From assembly GCA_041497115.1 (NCBI GenBank), contig JBGQFW010000005.1, positions 1-64,000 on the forward strand: a DNA stretch of 64,000 bases, read 5' to 3'. This stretch comes from AR5 sp041497115. GTDB taxonomy: Bacteria > Methylomirabilota > Methylomirabilia > Rokubacteriales > CSP1-6. A model generated the notes under the pieces. It saw nothing but the letters and a program-made list of their open reading frames with translations. It searched no databases and was not told the DNA's origin. The position numbers and the translations under genes are program-made. Positions 27,925-37,366 of the stretch are shown here, piece after piece. Within the stretch, counting starts at the first letter, position 1, and the number at the start of each line of letters is the position of its first letter.

Positions 27925-28884
27925 ATGCTCAAGTACCTGATCCGCCGGCTGCTGATCGCCGTGCCCGTCCTGGCCGGCATCAGCCTCGTCCTCTTCACGA
28001 TCCTGGCGCTGGCGCCGGGCGACCCCTTCGAGGAGCTGGCCACCAACCCCAACGTGCCGCGCGAGGTGGCCCAGCACCTGCGCGAGCAGTTCGGCCTCGA
28101 CGACCCGGTCATCGTCCGCTACGTGCGGTGGTTCACCTCGATGATGCGCGGTGACTGGGGCTTCTCGTTCGTCAGCCGGGTGAACGTCACGACGCTGGTC
28201 CTCCAGCGGCTGCCGACCACCCTGATCGTGCTCGGCTCCGCCCAGCTCCTCGGCATCCTCGTCGCGCTGCCGGTCGGCACGCTGTCGGCGGTCCGCCCGT
28301 ACTCGATCTTCGATCAGATCGCCACCACGCTGGCGTTCATCGGCTTCTCGCTGCCCACCTTCTTCATCGGCATCCTGTTCATCCTGTTCTTCTCGATCTA
28401 CCTCGACTGGCTGCCCTTCATCTACCGCGCCGACATCGGCGCGACCGGCTGGCGGTTCTACTGGGAGCACCTCCGCCAGGCGATCATGCCGGTGGCGGTG
28501 CTCGGCCTCGCCCAGGGCGCCGTCCTCACCCGCTTCGTCCGCTCGGCGGTGCTCGAGGTGATCCGCCTGGACTACATCAACACCGCGCGGGCCAAGGGCC
28601 TCTCCGAGCGCATCACCATCGTCAAGCACGCCGTGCGCAACGCGCTCATCCCGGTGGTGACGCTGGTCGGCCTGCAGATTCCCACGATCTTCACGGGCGC
28701 CGTCATCACCGAGCAGATCTTCCGGGTGCCCGGCATCGGCTCGCTGCTGATCAGCTCGATCCTCGCCAACGACACGCCGGTGATCATGGGGATCACCTTC
28801 GTCTTCTCCTGCCTCGTCGTGCTGCTCAACCTGGTGGCCGACCTGCTGTACGGCTGGCTCGACCCCCGCATCACCTACCGCTGA
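27925..28884 (+). CDS. ABC transporter permease, DppB type
   Basis: A 319-residue inner-membrane permease of the dipeptide/oligopeptide importer class with the family opening MLKYLIRRLLIAVPVLAGIS and six helices. The cytoplasmic ATPase-docking EAA loop is at ARAKGLSERITIVKHAVRNA near residue 222. It ends in TGATGG, overlapping the next permease by one base. No ATPase gene follows in the operon, so the energising subunits must come from elsewhere. Confidence 0.93.
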   Translation: MLKYLIRRLLIAVPVLAGISLVLFTILALAPGDPFEELATNPNVPREVAQHLREQFGLDDPVIVRYVRWFTSMMRGDWGFSFVSRVNVTTLVLQRLPTTLIVLGSAQLLGILVALPVGTLSAVRPYSIFDQIATTLAFIGFSLPTFFIGILFILFFSIYLDWLPFIYRADIGATGWRFYWEHLRQAIMPVAVLGLAQGAVLTRFVRSAVLEVIRLDYINTARAKGLSERITIVKHAVRNALIPVVTLVGLQIPTIFTGAVITEQIFRVPGIGSLLISSILANDTPVIMGITFVFSCLVVLLNLVADLLYGWLDPRITYR

Positions 28885-29825
28885 TGGCCAACCGCTCGCA
28901 GACCCTCGTCGTCGCCGAGCTGCCGGAGCGGGCGCAACCGGCACCCCGTTCGCTGTGGGCCGAGGCGTTCGTGCGCTTCCGCCGTCACCGGCTGGCGACG
29001 CTCGGCGCGGTGGTGCTGCTGGTCATGGTGGTCGCAGTGGTGGTGGGACCGTTCGTCTACCGGGTGCCGATCGACGAGATCGACTTCAAGGCCAAGCTCC
29101 AGGCGCCGTCGTGGGCACATCCGCTCGGTGCCGACGACCTCGGCCAGGATCTGCTCGCCCGCCTGCTGTACGGCGGCCGCATCTCGCTGGCGGTGGGTAT
29201 CACCGCCATGCTGATCGCGCTGACGATCGGCGTCGGCGTCGGCGCCACCGCCGGCCACTTCGGCGGGGTCGCCGACCACACGCTGATGCGGATCACCGAC
29301 CTGTTCCTCTCCCTGCCCCAGCTGCCGCTGCTGCTGCTGATCGTCTACCTCTTCCGCGATCTGCTCAACAAGGCGCTCGGCCCGGAAGCCGGGGTCTTCG
29401 TCCTCATCGTCGCGGTCATCGGCGGCCTGCGCTGGATGCCGGTGGCGCGGCTGGTGCGCGCGCAGTTCCTCTCGCTGCGCGAGAAGGAGTTCGTCGAGGC
29501 GGCCCGCGGCCTCGGCGCCCCCGCGCTGCGCCAGGTGGTGCGCCACATCCTGCCCAACGCGATCGGCCCCGTGATCGTCGCCGGCACCATCGACGTGGCG
29601 GCGGCCATCATCGCCGAGTCGTCGCTGTCGTTCCTGGGCCTCGGCTTCCCGTCCGACATCCCGACCTGGGGCCGCATCCTGTCCGACGCCAAGGACAACC
29701 TCGACTTCGCGCCGCACTGGGCGATCTTCCCGGGGACGGCGATCTTCCTCACGGTGCTGTCGATCAATTTCATCGGGGACGGGCTACGGGACGCGTTGGA
29801 CCCCAGGAAAGTTCTCGGACATTGA
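28884..29825 (+). CDS. ABC transporter permease, DppC type
   Basis: A 313-residue partner permease with the DppC-type N-terminal region (residues 1-70) and five further helices. The EAA loop is AARGLGAPALRQVVRHILPN near residue 205, followed by AESSLSFLGLGF, a DppC signature. It overlaps both neighbours by one base. With the DppB-type protein it forms the transmembrane channel for the two binding proteins. Confidence 0.93.
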   Translation: MANRSQTLVVAELPERAQPAPRSLWAEAFVRFRRHRLATLGAVVLLVMVVAVVVGPFVYRVPIDEIDFKAKLQAPSWAHPLGADDLGQDLLARLLYGGRISLAVGITAMLIALTIGVGVGATAGHFGGVADHTLMRITDLFLSLPQLPLLLLIVYLFRDLLNKALGPEAGVFVLIVAVIGGLRWMPVARLVRAQFLSLREKEFVEAARGLGAPALRQVVRHILPNAIGPVIVAGTIDVAAAIIAESSLSFLGLGFPSDIPTWGRILSDAKDNLDFAPHWAIFPGTAIFLTVLSINFIGDGLRDALDPRKVLGH

Positions 29826-31243
29826 TGGATCGCGACCTGTGCTTCACGTCGGCGGTGGACCTTGCCGCCTTGATTCGAAGAAAGAAGGTCTCACCCACCG
29901 AGGTCGTGAAGGCTGTCCTCGAGCGGATCGAGACGGTGAATCCGGGGCTCAACGCGTACTGCACGGTCGCGGCGGAGCAGGCGCTGGCGGCGGCGCGCCG
30001 GGCGACGGCGATGGTCGGCCGGCGCGGCGCGCGGCTGGGGCCGCTGCACGGCGTGCCGGTGTCCATCAAGGACCTGACGCCGACCAGGGGGATCCGCACG
30101 ACGTGGGGGTCGAAGATCTTCGCGGATCACGTGCCGACGGAGGACGCGCTGGTGGTCGCGCGGCTCAAGGCCGCCGGTGCGATCGTGCTCGGCAAGACCA
30201 ACACGCCGGAGTTCGGCGCCGGGGCCAACACGTTCAACGCCGTCTTCGGCGCCACGCGCAATCCCTGGAACCCCGCCCTCACGTGCGGCGGCTCGACGGG
30301 CGGCGGCGGCGTCGCCCTCGCCACCGGTATGGGACCGCTCGCCCAGGGCTCGGACCTCGGCGGCTCGCTCCGGCTGCCGGCGGCGTTCTGCGGCGTCGTG
30401 GGCTTCCGCACCTCGCCGGGGCTCGTGCCGGTGTGGCCGCGCGAGACCGCGTGGGACTCCTACAGCGTCGAGGGGCCGATGGCGCGGACGGTGGGCGACG
30501 TCGCGCTGATGCTCGCCGCGATCGCCGGGCCGGACGCGCGCGTGCCCATCTCCTACCCGGCCGATCCGCGCGTCTTCCCGGCGGCGGTGCGGCGGCCGAG
30601 CGTCAGGGGGCTGCGCATCGCCTGGGGCGGCGACCTGGGCATCACGCCGCTCGATCACGAGGTGCGCCGCGTCAGCGAGGCGGCGACGGCCGTCTTCCGC
30701 GCGCTCGGCGCCCGCGTGGAGGCCGCGCACCCGTCGTTCGACGAGGTGGGCGAGATCGTGCGCACGAGCCGCGGCGCCTCGATGGCCGCCCGCCACGCCG
30801 ACAAGCTCGCGCAGTGGAAGCCGGTAATGCAGGAGAACCTCGTGCGCAACATCGAGCAGGGGCTGGCGCTGACCGCCGAGGAGATCGGCCGCGGCGAGCG
30901 GCTGCGCACCGACCTCTTCCACCGCGTGCGCGTCTTCATGGAGCGCTACGACCTGATCCTCACTCCGACGGCCGCCGTCCCGCCCTTCCCGCTCGAGATG
31001 CGCTCGGGGCCGCCCGCCATCAACGGCGTGCCGATGAAGCACTATATCCAGTGGGCGCTGCTGACCTACGCCTTCACGGTGATCAACGCCCCCGCCATCT
31101 CGGTGCCGTGCGGCTTCACGCGCGACGGGCTGCCGGTGGGGCTGCAGATCGCCGGCCGCTGGCGCGACGAGGTCACCGTGCTGCGCGCGGCCGCCGCCTT
31201 CGAGGGGGCGCAGCCGTGGGCGCACCGGCGGCCGCCCGTCTGA
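29825..31243 (+). CDS. amidase signature family hydrolase
   Basis: A 472-residue amidase-signature enzyme hydrolysing a C-N amide bond, probably of the imported compound. Lys82 (VSIKDL) and the nucleophile Ser181 (DLGGSLRLP) are in place. The middle member of the Ser-cisSer-Lys triad, normally the second serine in GGSSGG, is Thr158 here (GGSTGG), a conservative but uncommon change that may alter activity. Start ATG 29825 overlaps the permease stop (TGATG). It is the last gene of the operon and convergent with a nucleotidase gene 4 bases away. Confidence 0.88.
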   Translation: MDRDLCFTSAVDLAALIRRKKVSPTEVVKAVLERIETVNPGLNAYCTVAAEQALAAARRATAMVGRRGARLGPLHGVPVSIKDLTPTRGIRTTWGSKIFADHVPTEDALVVARLKAAGAIVLGKTNTPEFGAGANTFNAVFGATRNPWNPALTCGGSTGGGGVALATGMGPLAQGSDLGGSLRLPAAFCGVVGFRTSPGLVPVWPRETAWDSYSVEGPMARTVGDVALMLAAIAGPDARVPISYPADPRVFPAAVRRPSVRGLRIAWGGDLGITPLDHEVRRVSEAATAVFRALGARVEAAHPSFDEVGEIVRTSRGASMAARHADKLAQWKPVMQENLVRNIEQGLALTAEEIGRGERLRTDLFHRVRVFMERYDLILTPTAAVPPFPLEMRSGPPAINGVPMKHYIQWALLTYAFTVINAPAISVPCGFTRDGLPVGLQIAGRWRDEVTVLRAAAAFEGAQPWAHRRPPV

Positions 31244-31247
31244 GCGG

Positions 31248-32771
31248 CTACGGGACCATCCGCAGACGGCCGTCCACCCGGGGGGCGATGGTGCCGGCGG
31301 TGGTGATCGCCCGTGTCACCACGTCGGCCAGCAGCGGGCCGCTCGTCTCACCCACCACCACGCGGGCGTCGCGGAACGCGGGAGTGGCGTCGCCGCCGTG
31401 CGCCACGAAGTCGATGATCGCGGCGCGATAGCGGCGCTCGGGGGCGAGGGGCGCGCCCCCCACCTCGATCGCGACGATCCGGTCGCCCGCCGGGCGTGAC
31501 GGATCGAACGTCGCGGTGAGCCCGGACACCTGCAAGAAGCCGCCCCCCGCGCGCTCGCGCTCGACCAGGCCGTGCTCGAGCGCCTCGCGCAGCCGCCGGC
31601 CCGTCACCTCGAGGACGACCACCACGTTGTGGAACGGCAGCAGCCCCGCCACGTCGCGCCGGGTGAGCGCGCCCTCCGGCACGATGCGGTCGGAGCGGAT
31701 GCCGCCGCCGTTCATCAGCGCCACATCGGTCCCGAGATCGGCGCGCATGGCGTCGGCCACGAAATCGCCCAGGTTCGTCTCCCCCGTGCGCAGCGCGCGC
31801 CGGCGCGCCTCCAGCGGCGTCGTCGTGCGGCCGATCACCGTGTCGAGCTCGCGTCCCAGCCGCGCGGCGTAGGTCGCGACGACCGCGCCGACGTCCGGAT
31901 CGTCGGGGACACGGGACGACACCTCGTGGAACGCCCACGAGCGCTCCCGCAGGCGGCCGTCGGGGCCGAACCAGAGATCCACCTGGACGAGGTACCGGGC
32001 GTCGGAGCCCGCCTTGGTGATGAGCGTCGGGCCTTCCTCGGCCACCAGCGGCTCGTGCTCGTGGCCGCCGAGGACGACGTCCACGTCCACGCCGGGGGCC
32101 GCCGCCATCGCCCGGTCGGCCGCCATGTCCTGGTGGGTGACGGCGATCACGAGCTGCGCGCCGCCGCGGCGCAGCCCCCCGCTCACCGCCCGGGCGGCCG
32201 CGATGGGCTCGCTGAACTCGACATCCGGGCCCGGGTTGGAGGTGCGCTCGGTCTCGGGCGTGGTGACGCCGAAGATGCCGATGCGAACCCCGGCGAGCGT
32301 CAGCACGATCTCCCCGCGGGCGCCGCCGAACGGCTGCCCCGAGCGCCGGTCGAGCACGTTGGCCGACGTCCACGTGAAGGCCGACTCCCGCATGCGCTCG
32401 GCCAGCACCGCGGGGCCGAAATCGAACTCGTGGTTGCCGAACGTGGCGAGATCGAGGCCGACGGCGTTCATGACGGCGATCATGTGCCGGCCGCGCAGCA
32501 CCATCGAGGCCGCCGACGGCGAGACGAGATCGCCCGCCAGCGCCACGAGCGTCGCCGGGTTCTCGCGGCGGATGCGGCGGACCAGCGTGGCCAGCCGGGC
32601 CAGCCCGCCGCGGCGCCCGCCGTCCACCGGCTCCATCACGTAGACGTCGTTCACCTGCAGCAGCGTGATGCGGGCCTCGGGCGCGGCGACGCTCAGCGGC
32701 CGCAGCGGCGCCGCGCAGGCGGCCAGCGCCAGGACCGCGGCGAGGACGAGACGCGCCGGCCGCCTCAGCAC
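31248..32771 (-). CDS. 5'-nucleotidase/UshA-family lipoprotein
   Basis: A 507-residue metallophosphoesterase plus 5'-nucleotidase C-terminal domain. A lipobox (LAAC near residue 19) predicts anchoring to the outer face of a membrane. Metal-binding motifs are visible: NDVY near 41, LAGDLVSPS near 79, GNHEFDFG near 111, THQD and GGHEHEP near 215-240. The C-terminal domain includes ALMNGGGIRSD. It probably dephosphorylates extracellular nucleotides. It begins inside the last bases of the upstream transferase gene. Confidence 0.88.
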   Translation of the reverse strand: MLRRPARLVLAAVLALAACAAPLRPLSVAAPEARITLLQVNDVYVMEPVDGGRRGGLARLATLVRRIRRENPATLVALAGDLVSPSAASMVLRGRHMIAVMNAVGLDLATFGNHEFDFGPAVLAERMRESAFTWTSANVLDRRSGQPFGGARGEIVLTLAGVRIGIFGVTTPETERTSNPGPDVEFSEPIAAARAVSGGLRRGGAQLVIAVTHQDMAADRAMAAAPGVDVDVVLGGHEHEPLVAEEGPTLITKAGSDARYLVQVDLWFGPDGRLRERSWAFHEVSSRVPDDPDVGAVVATYAARLGRELDTVIGRTTTPLEARRRALRTGETNLGDFVADAMRADLGTDVALMNGGGIRSDRIVPEGALTRRDVAGLLPFHNVVVVLEVTGRRLREALEHGLVERERAGGGFLQVSGLTATFDPSRPAGDRIVAIEVGGAPLAPERRYRAAIIDFVAHGGDATPAFRDARVVVGETSGPLLADVVTRAITTAGTIAPRVDGRLRMVP

Positions 32772-33433
32772 GCCAGGCTCCGCACGAACGCCGCGGTGCG
32801 CGCGGGGACGGCCCGGCCGGCCAGCTCGGCGCGCAGCCGCGCCAGGTCATCGGCCGTGTCCACGTCGAACCACGGCGGCAGCAGCCGCACCGAGAGGCCG
32901 AGCGCCCGCGCGCGGGCAAGCGTCGCGTCGCGGGTGCGGGGGGTGGACCACGGCACGCCGTCGAACAGGCCGGGGCACGGCGCGCGCAGGCCGACGAGGT
33001 AGTAGCCACCGTCGTCGCTGGGGCCCAGCACGACGTCGGCCTCCCCGGCGGCCAGCGCGCGGGACGCCTCGGCCACGTAGGCCATCGGCAGCGTGGGGCT
33101 GTCGCTGTCGAGCGCCAGCGCGCCGGCGTGCCCCTCGGCCAGCAGCCGGTGCAGCAGGCGCCCCAGCCGCTCGCCGAGGTCCTCACCCTCCTGGGCGAGC
33201 AGGCGGAACCCCGGCGGCGCCAGCGCCGCCGCGGCCTCGGCCGCCGCGCCGGGTGTGAACGCCAGCACGCGCGCCACCCCGGGCAGCGCGGCGAGCGCGT
33301 CGAGACGGTCGAGGAGGAAGCAGCGGTAGAGCTCGGTCGCGCGCGCGGGGGTGAGGGCGCCGTGCAGGCGCGACTTGACCGGCGCCGCTCCCGGCACCCG
33401 CGCCATCACGGCGACCGCCGGCGGCCGGCTCAC
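32765..33433 (-). CDS. TIGR04282-family glycosyltransferase (DUF2064)
   Basis: A 222-residue GT-A fold nucleotidyl/glycosyltransferase of the DUF2064/TIGR04282 group. It shows the N-terminal ARVPGAAPVKSRL loop and the LDSDSPTLP and LGPSDDGGYYLVGLR motifs. The family name cites arsenosugar biosynthesis, but many members lie far from arsenic genes and no ars gene is seen here, so the substrate is open. It overlaps its neighbours by 4 and 7 bases. Confidence 0.85.
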   Translation of the reverse strand: MSRPPAVAVMARVPGAAPVKSRLHGALTPARATELYRCFLLDRLDALAALPGVARVLAFTPGAAAEAAAALAPPGFRLLAQEGEDLGERLGRLLHRLLAEGHAGALALDSDSPTLPMAYVAEASRALAAGEADVVLGPSDDGGYYLVGLRAPCPGLFDGVPWSTPRTRDATLARARALGLSVRLLPPWFDVDTADDLARLRAELAGRAVPARTAAFVRSLAC

Positions 33434-34716
33434 GCCGCGCGGGTGCGCCAGAAGTGATCGGGGCGGCGGGCGACGCGCTCGGCCAGGAAGCGCCGTGCCC
33501 GCTCGACGTCACCGCCGCGGAACGCGGCCTCGAACAGCGTGTCGTGGAACACGTCGCGCTGGGCGCGGCTGCCGCCCAGCTCGACGATACGCGGCCGCAG
33601 CGGCTCGAGGTGCGCGACCGCTCGGGCGTACTCGCCCGCCGCAAACGCCTGCAGCCCCTCGAGCAGCGGCGCCAGCACGTCGCCCATGAGGCCGGTCCGG
33701 TCCTTGGCCGCGCGCTCGCGCACCAGGCCGAGGTGGCGCTCGGCGGCCGCCGCGTCGCCGCCGGCGGCCAGCGCCATCGTCACGTGGGCCACGTGGAAGG
33801 CCAGCCCCATGCGCGTCATCCGCTCGCGGGCGATCGCGGTGAACGGCGCCCACCGCGCGGGGCCCACCGGCCGGCCGGCCAGCTCGAGCCGCCACAGCAG
33901 CGAGATCGAGTCGTGCAGGTCGCCGGCGATGGACGACGGTGCCCGCTCGAAGACCGTGCGCGAGATGGCGGCCGCGCGCTCGTACTCGCCACGCGCGAAG
34001 TGCAGCAGCGCGAGGTGCCAGAGCAGGTGGTTGCGGAACCAGTTGAGGCCGCGGCACGGATGGATGGCCGGCGGCAGCCGCGTGATCCCCGCGTCGAAGC
34101 TCGCCGACTCGTACAGGCCGTGCGCCAGCGCGTGGACCGCCCAGGCGTCGCGCGGATTCAGCGCCAGCGCGCGCTCGGCGGCCGCGATCGCCTCGGGGCA
34201 GCGGTCGGCCTCCTCCAGCGCGAACGCGTGGGTGCCGAGCACGAACGAGTCGCCCGGATAGTGCGGCAGCAGTCCCCGCGTCAGCTCCAGCATCTGCGGG
34301 AAGCGGCCCTGCCAGAAGTAGATGTAGTAGAGCCGCTGGAACACCATGACGTCGCGCGGAAACGCGGCGAGGTGCGCGTTCATCGCCGCCGCCGCCTCGT
34401 CCACCTTGCCCGACGTCCACAGCGTCACCGCCTCCACGTGGCTGCGCTCGCGCTCGGTGCGCCCGGCGACGGCCGCGCGCGCCGCCTCGGTCGCCGCCTT
34501 CGTCTCGGCGAAGCGCTCCTCGAGGAACAGGCAGATGGCGGCGCCGGCGTGGGCCAGCGCCAGCCCCGGGTCGGCGGCGGATGCCGCGCGGAACGACTCG
34601 AGGGCGGTGGCCTCCCAGCCGAGCAGGGCGTGGACGCCGCGGTCCCACGCGGCCAGCGCGCCGGCGGAGCCGGTGGTGACGGGCAACCCGTAGGCGTCGG
34701 TCGGCACGGCGCTCAT
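33430..34716 (-). CDS. TPR-like protein of the TTC38 type
   Basis: A 428-residue helical-repeat protein with successive TPR-like hairpins over its whole length. It contains the family's central motif around NWFRNHLLWHLALLHFARG (residues about 232-250). Bacterial and eukaryotic TTC38 homologues share this architecture; their function is unknown. No signal peptide is seen. It is tightly linked to the hydrolase upstream (1 base between) and the transferase downstream. Confidence 0.82.
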   Translation of the reverse strand: MSAVPTDAYGLPVTTGSAGALAAWDRGVHALLGWEATALESFRAASAADPGLALAHAGAAICLFLEERFAETKAATEAARAAVAGRTERERSHVEAVTLWTSGKVDEAAAAMNAHLAAFPRDVMVFQRLYYIYFWQGRFPQMLELTRGLLPHYPGDSFVLGTHAFALEEADRCPEAIAAAERALALNPRDAWAVHALAHGLYESASFDAGITRLPPAIHPCRGLNWFRNHLLWHLALLHFARGEYERAAAISRTVFERAPSSIAGDLHDSISLLWRLELAGRPVGPARWAPFTAIARERMTRMGLAFHVAHVTMALAAGGDAAAAERHLGLVRERAAKDRTGLMGDVLAPLLEGLQAFAAGEYARAVAHLEPLRPRIVELGGSRAQRDVFHDTLFEAAFRGGDVERARRFLAERVARRPDHFWRTRAA

Positions 34717-34717
34717 G

Positions 34718-35650
34718 CTAGCAGACGGCGCCGCGCTCCAGCACCGAGGCGAGGAACTCCACCGCCCGCCGCTCGGCCCACGAGCCCGTCCGCCACGGCG
34801 GGCCCTCGACGAACCCGACGTGGCCGCCCCGCGCGACGAACTCGGTCCGCACGCACGCCGGCAGCGCGCGCGGATCGGGCAGGCTCTCCTGGGGCACGAA
34901 CGGATCGTCCACCGCGTTGAGCAGCAGGGCCGGCCGCCGGATGCGCGGGAGATAGGGGCCGCTGCTCGCCCGCGTCCAGTAGTCCACCTCGTCGGCGAAC
35001 CCGTGCAGGGGCGCCGTCACCGCCCGGTCGTAGGCGGCGAAGGTCCGGGCACGGAGGGCCGCGTCCATGTCCACGAAGCCGGGATGGACGCGCGCCTTCT
35101 CGCGCACCTTGTCGTGGAACGAGCGCATGAAGCTGGCGGTGTAGACGCGCTTCTGGAATCCCTGGTCCATCGCGCGCGCGCAGGCGGCCAGGTCGAACGG
35201 GACCGAGATCGCGACGGCGCCGACCAGGTTCCGGAGCGCCGCGTCCTGCTGCTCGCCGAGCCACTTGAGCAGGACGTTGCCGCCGATGGAGATGCCGACG
35301 GCGCCGACGCGCAGCGCCGGCTCGCGCTCGAGCAGCACGCGCAGCACCCAGTCGAGGTCGCCGGTGTCGCCGGAGTGGTAGAAGCGGGGAAGACGGTTGC
35401 TCTCGCCGCTGCACGAGCGGAACCACAGCACCCCCGCCCGCCAGCCGCGGGCGCGCGCCAGCGCGAAGAGGCCGGCGACGTAGTGGGAGCGGGCGCCCCC
35501 CTCCAGGCCGTGCAGCACGAGCAGCAGCGGGGCGCCCGCGGGCCCCGCCGACCAGTCGAGGTCGACGAAGTCGCCGTCGGGCGTGACCAGCCGCTCGCGG
35601 GTGACGTCGCGCAGGGCGCGCCGCCGCACCACCGCCCACAGCGTCTGCAC
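34718..35650 (-). CDS. YheT-family alpha/beta hydrolase
   Basis: An alpha/beta hydrolase of at least 310 residues. It has LHGLEGGARSHY, RSCSGESNR, the nucleophile elbow GISIGGN near residue 118, an acid in DDPFVP and a His in GGHVGF. GTG at 35650 is the first conventional start. However, the upstream codons still encode the family's YVPPWWCRNRHVQTLW opening, to about 35683. No ATG, GTG or TTG precedes it before the upstream stop at 35695; a CTA overlapping that stop is the frame's first codon there. The true protein probably begins near 35698 with a non-standard start. Confidence 0.82.
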   Translation of the reverse strand: MQTLWAVVRRRALRDVTRERLVTPDGDFVDLDWSAGPAGAPLLLVLHGLEGGARSHYVAGLFALARARGWRAGVLWFRSCSGESNRLPRFYHSGDTGDLDWVLRVLLEREPALRVGAVGISIGGNVLLKWLGEQQDAALRNLVGAVAISVPFDLAACARAMDQGFQKRVYTASFMRSFHDKVREKARVHPGFVDMDAALRARTFAAYDRAVTAPLHGFADEVDYWTRASSGPYLPRIRRPALLLNAVDDPFVPQESLPDPRALPACVRTEFVARGGHVGFVEGPPWRTGSWAERRAVEFLASVLERGAVC

Positions 35651-35694
35651 GTGGCGGTTGCGGCACCACCAGGGCGGGACGTACGACGTGGTCG

Positions 35695-36222
35695 CTAGCC
35701 CTGGCCCGTCATCAACAGCCTGACGATCTCGGGCACGATCTCACGGGCGCGCTGGTCGAGCTGCGCCTCGGTGAGGTTGGCGATGGGGTGCGGCATGGCC
35801 AGGTACTTGTAGTGAGGCTGGCCCCACTGCTCGGCCATCGCGCGCCCGGTCTTGTCGAACACGTCGGTGATGATCGCCGCCGAGGGGACGCCGTGCTTTT
35901 CCAGCAGGATTCCGTCGAGCACACTGCCCGACGAGCACGACCCTCAATCGCCGATGCCGGCCACCACGACGTCGGCCGACTTCTCGATCTCCGCGATGAT
36001 CTCGGCGTGCGCCGGGACGCTGGCGTTGTGCTTGCGGTACATCCGGCACTCGGCGACGCCGTGCTCCTCCTTGAGGATGTTGCCGATCCGGACCAGCAGG
36101 TTGTCGGAGTTGAACTTGGTGTTCTCGATCAGCGCGACGCGCTTGCCGCGCAGCGACGTCGGCCGCGGGGCCCACGCGATGGTCTGCGTCGCCGCCTCGG
36201 TGGTGGGGTCGAGGATCTCCAT
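35695..36222 (-). CDS. UGSC-type selenoprotein (in-frame TGA = Sec)
   Basis: A 175-residue protein that appears as two short frames (ending 35944, resuming 35943) unless the TGA at 35944-35946 is read as selenocysteine. Read through, it gives GIGD-U-GSCSSGSVLDGILL, with Sec93 followed by a Cys three residues later, a redox-like UxxC pair. The N-terminal half is a Rossmann-like RVALIENTKFNSDN unit; the C-terminal half ends in MPHPIANLTE and a final helix. A hairpin 10 bases after the TGA fits bSECIS rules. A UGSC family of (seleno)proteins of unknown function is known to me. AAGGAG precedes ATG 36222. The partner gene lies 18-21 bases upstream in the same operon. Confidence 0.9.
35913..35933 (-). 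promoter_or_regulatory. bSECIS hairpin of the first UGSC gene
   Basis: Ten bases after the TGA, CGTCGGGCA pairs with TGCTCGACG (nine pairs, one of them G-U) around a GTG triloop. The loop begins 19 nt after the TGA and starts with G, inside the accepted bacterial SECIS window. Confidence 0.85.
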
Positions 36223-36243
36223 CACTTGATCTCCTTTCGCGGG

Positions 36244-37302
36244 CTAGCGTCGCCCCTCGGCGGGGCTGCCGCTTCGCACTTCCACTGTCACTGCCTGTGA
36301 GGACTTGGCGCTGCCCCAGCCGGGGATGAAGCACGAGAAGGCGCCGGCGCGCCCGCCGGCGGCCACGACCAGGATGTTGTCCAGCTCGGTGAGCGGCCGC
36401 ATCTTCTCCTCGTCGCCGGGCGCGATGTCGCCGGACATCCGGTGCGTACGCTTGAGATGCGCGTGGGAGTTGTGCGTGTGGTCGAAGAGGAACTGCCGGA
36501 TGCGCTTCTTGTCCCAGCCGTCGGCGGCGATCGTGCGCATGTGCTCGCCGGCGAGGACGATCACGTAGGTGGACTGGCCCATGACCTGGCCGGAGAGACG
36601 CATGTTGTCGGCCAGCGTGGTCAGCACGCCCTCGGCGGTGTTGGAGAGCTGGTTGTAGAACTGGTTCGGCCCGTCGGACGCCACCACGGTCACGGTGGAC
36701 TGCTCGGGGCGGAAGCCGCGCTCCACGTGCAGCGGCGTCCACGGGCTCTCCGCCTCGTTCTCGGCGATCACGTACGAAAGCTTGCCGGGATGTCCGAGCG
36801 TGCCGCGGTCGAGCGTGCCCGGCCGCGACCCGCAGACGTTGCGCATGACGAGCCGCACCGCGCGGCCGATCGTGAGGTTCGCGCGCCAGCCGGGACCGAA
36901 GAGGTTGTCACCGCTGTTGATGTCGAGCCGGCGGGCGACGGGGCCGTTGACGATCACGAGCACGCCGGCGCCGCCCGTCGAGGTGCCGGGGCCGTGATAG
37001 CTCCAGCGCGGATCGCCGATGGCCTCGACGGCGGCGGTGACGACCGGCATGTAGTCGGGCCGGCAGCCCGCCAGCACCGCGTTGATCGCGACCTTCTCGG
37101 CGGTGATCACGACCGCCCGGTCCCGGATGAACGCGACCTGGTGGTCGGGCTCGAGCCGCGCCGCCTCCAGCATCGCGCGCACGCGCGCCTCGGTCGGGGG
37201 CACGACCGGCAGCCCGTCGGACCAGCCCCGGTCGTACGCCGTCTCGATCGCGTCGGCCTCGTCCCGGACGGTGATGCGCTTGGACGTGAGGGTGGCAGCC
37301 AT
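36244..37302 (-). CDS. conserved protein of unknown function, UGSC partner
   Basis: A 352-residue soluble protein of a family I cannot name functionally. Motifs shared with the C-terminal part of the selenoprotein fusion at 41020-42603 include RWSDGL-like GWSDGLPVVPPTE near residue 26. Also shared are AINAVLAG, VNGPVARRL, IGRAVRLV, LGHPGK and SPWTPLHVERGF. The fusion makes this protein a physical or functional partner of the UGSC selenoprotein. ATG 37302 is chosen over GTG 37326 because AAGGAGG lies 4 bases before it. The UGSC gene follows in the same direction. No enzyme motif is recognised. Confidence 0.75.
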   Translation of the reverse strand: MAATLTSKRITVRDEADAIETAYDRGWSDGLPVVPPTEARVRAMLEAARLEPDHQVAFIRDRAVVITAEKVAINAVLAGCRPDYMPVVTAAVEAIGDPRWSYHGPGTSTGGAGVLVIVNGPVARRLDINSGDNLFGPGWRANLTIGRAVRLVMRNVCGSRPGTLDRGTLGHPGKLSYVIAENEAESPWTPLHVERGFRPEQSTVTVVASDGPNQFYNQLSNTAEGVLTTLADNMRLSGQVMGQSTYVIVLAGEHMRTIAADGWDKKRIRQFLFDHTHNSHAHLKRTHRMSGDIAPGDEEKMRPLTELDNILVVAAGGRAGAFSCFIPGWGSAKSSQAVTVEVRSGSPAEGRR

Positions 37303-37366
37303 GACGCCTCCTTGGGCGTCCGTCACGCTATCACCGTGCCCGGTGACCGCGCAACCCGGCGTCCGC

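Noticed and set aside
35695..35922. 75-residue frame taken as an independent gene
   Set aside because: It is the in-frame continuation of the UGSC gene beyond the Sec TGA; the apparent start is a GTG within the hairpin loop.
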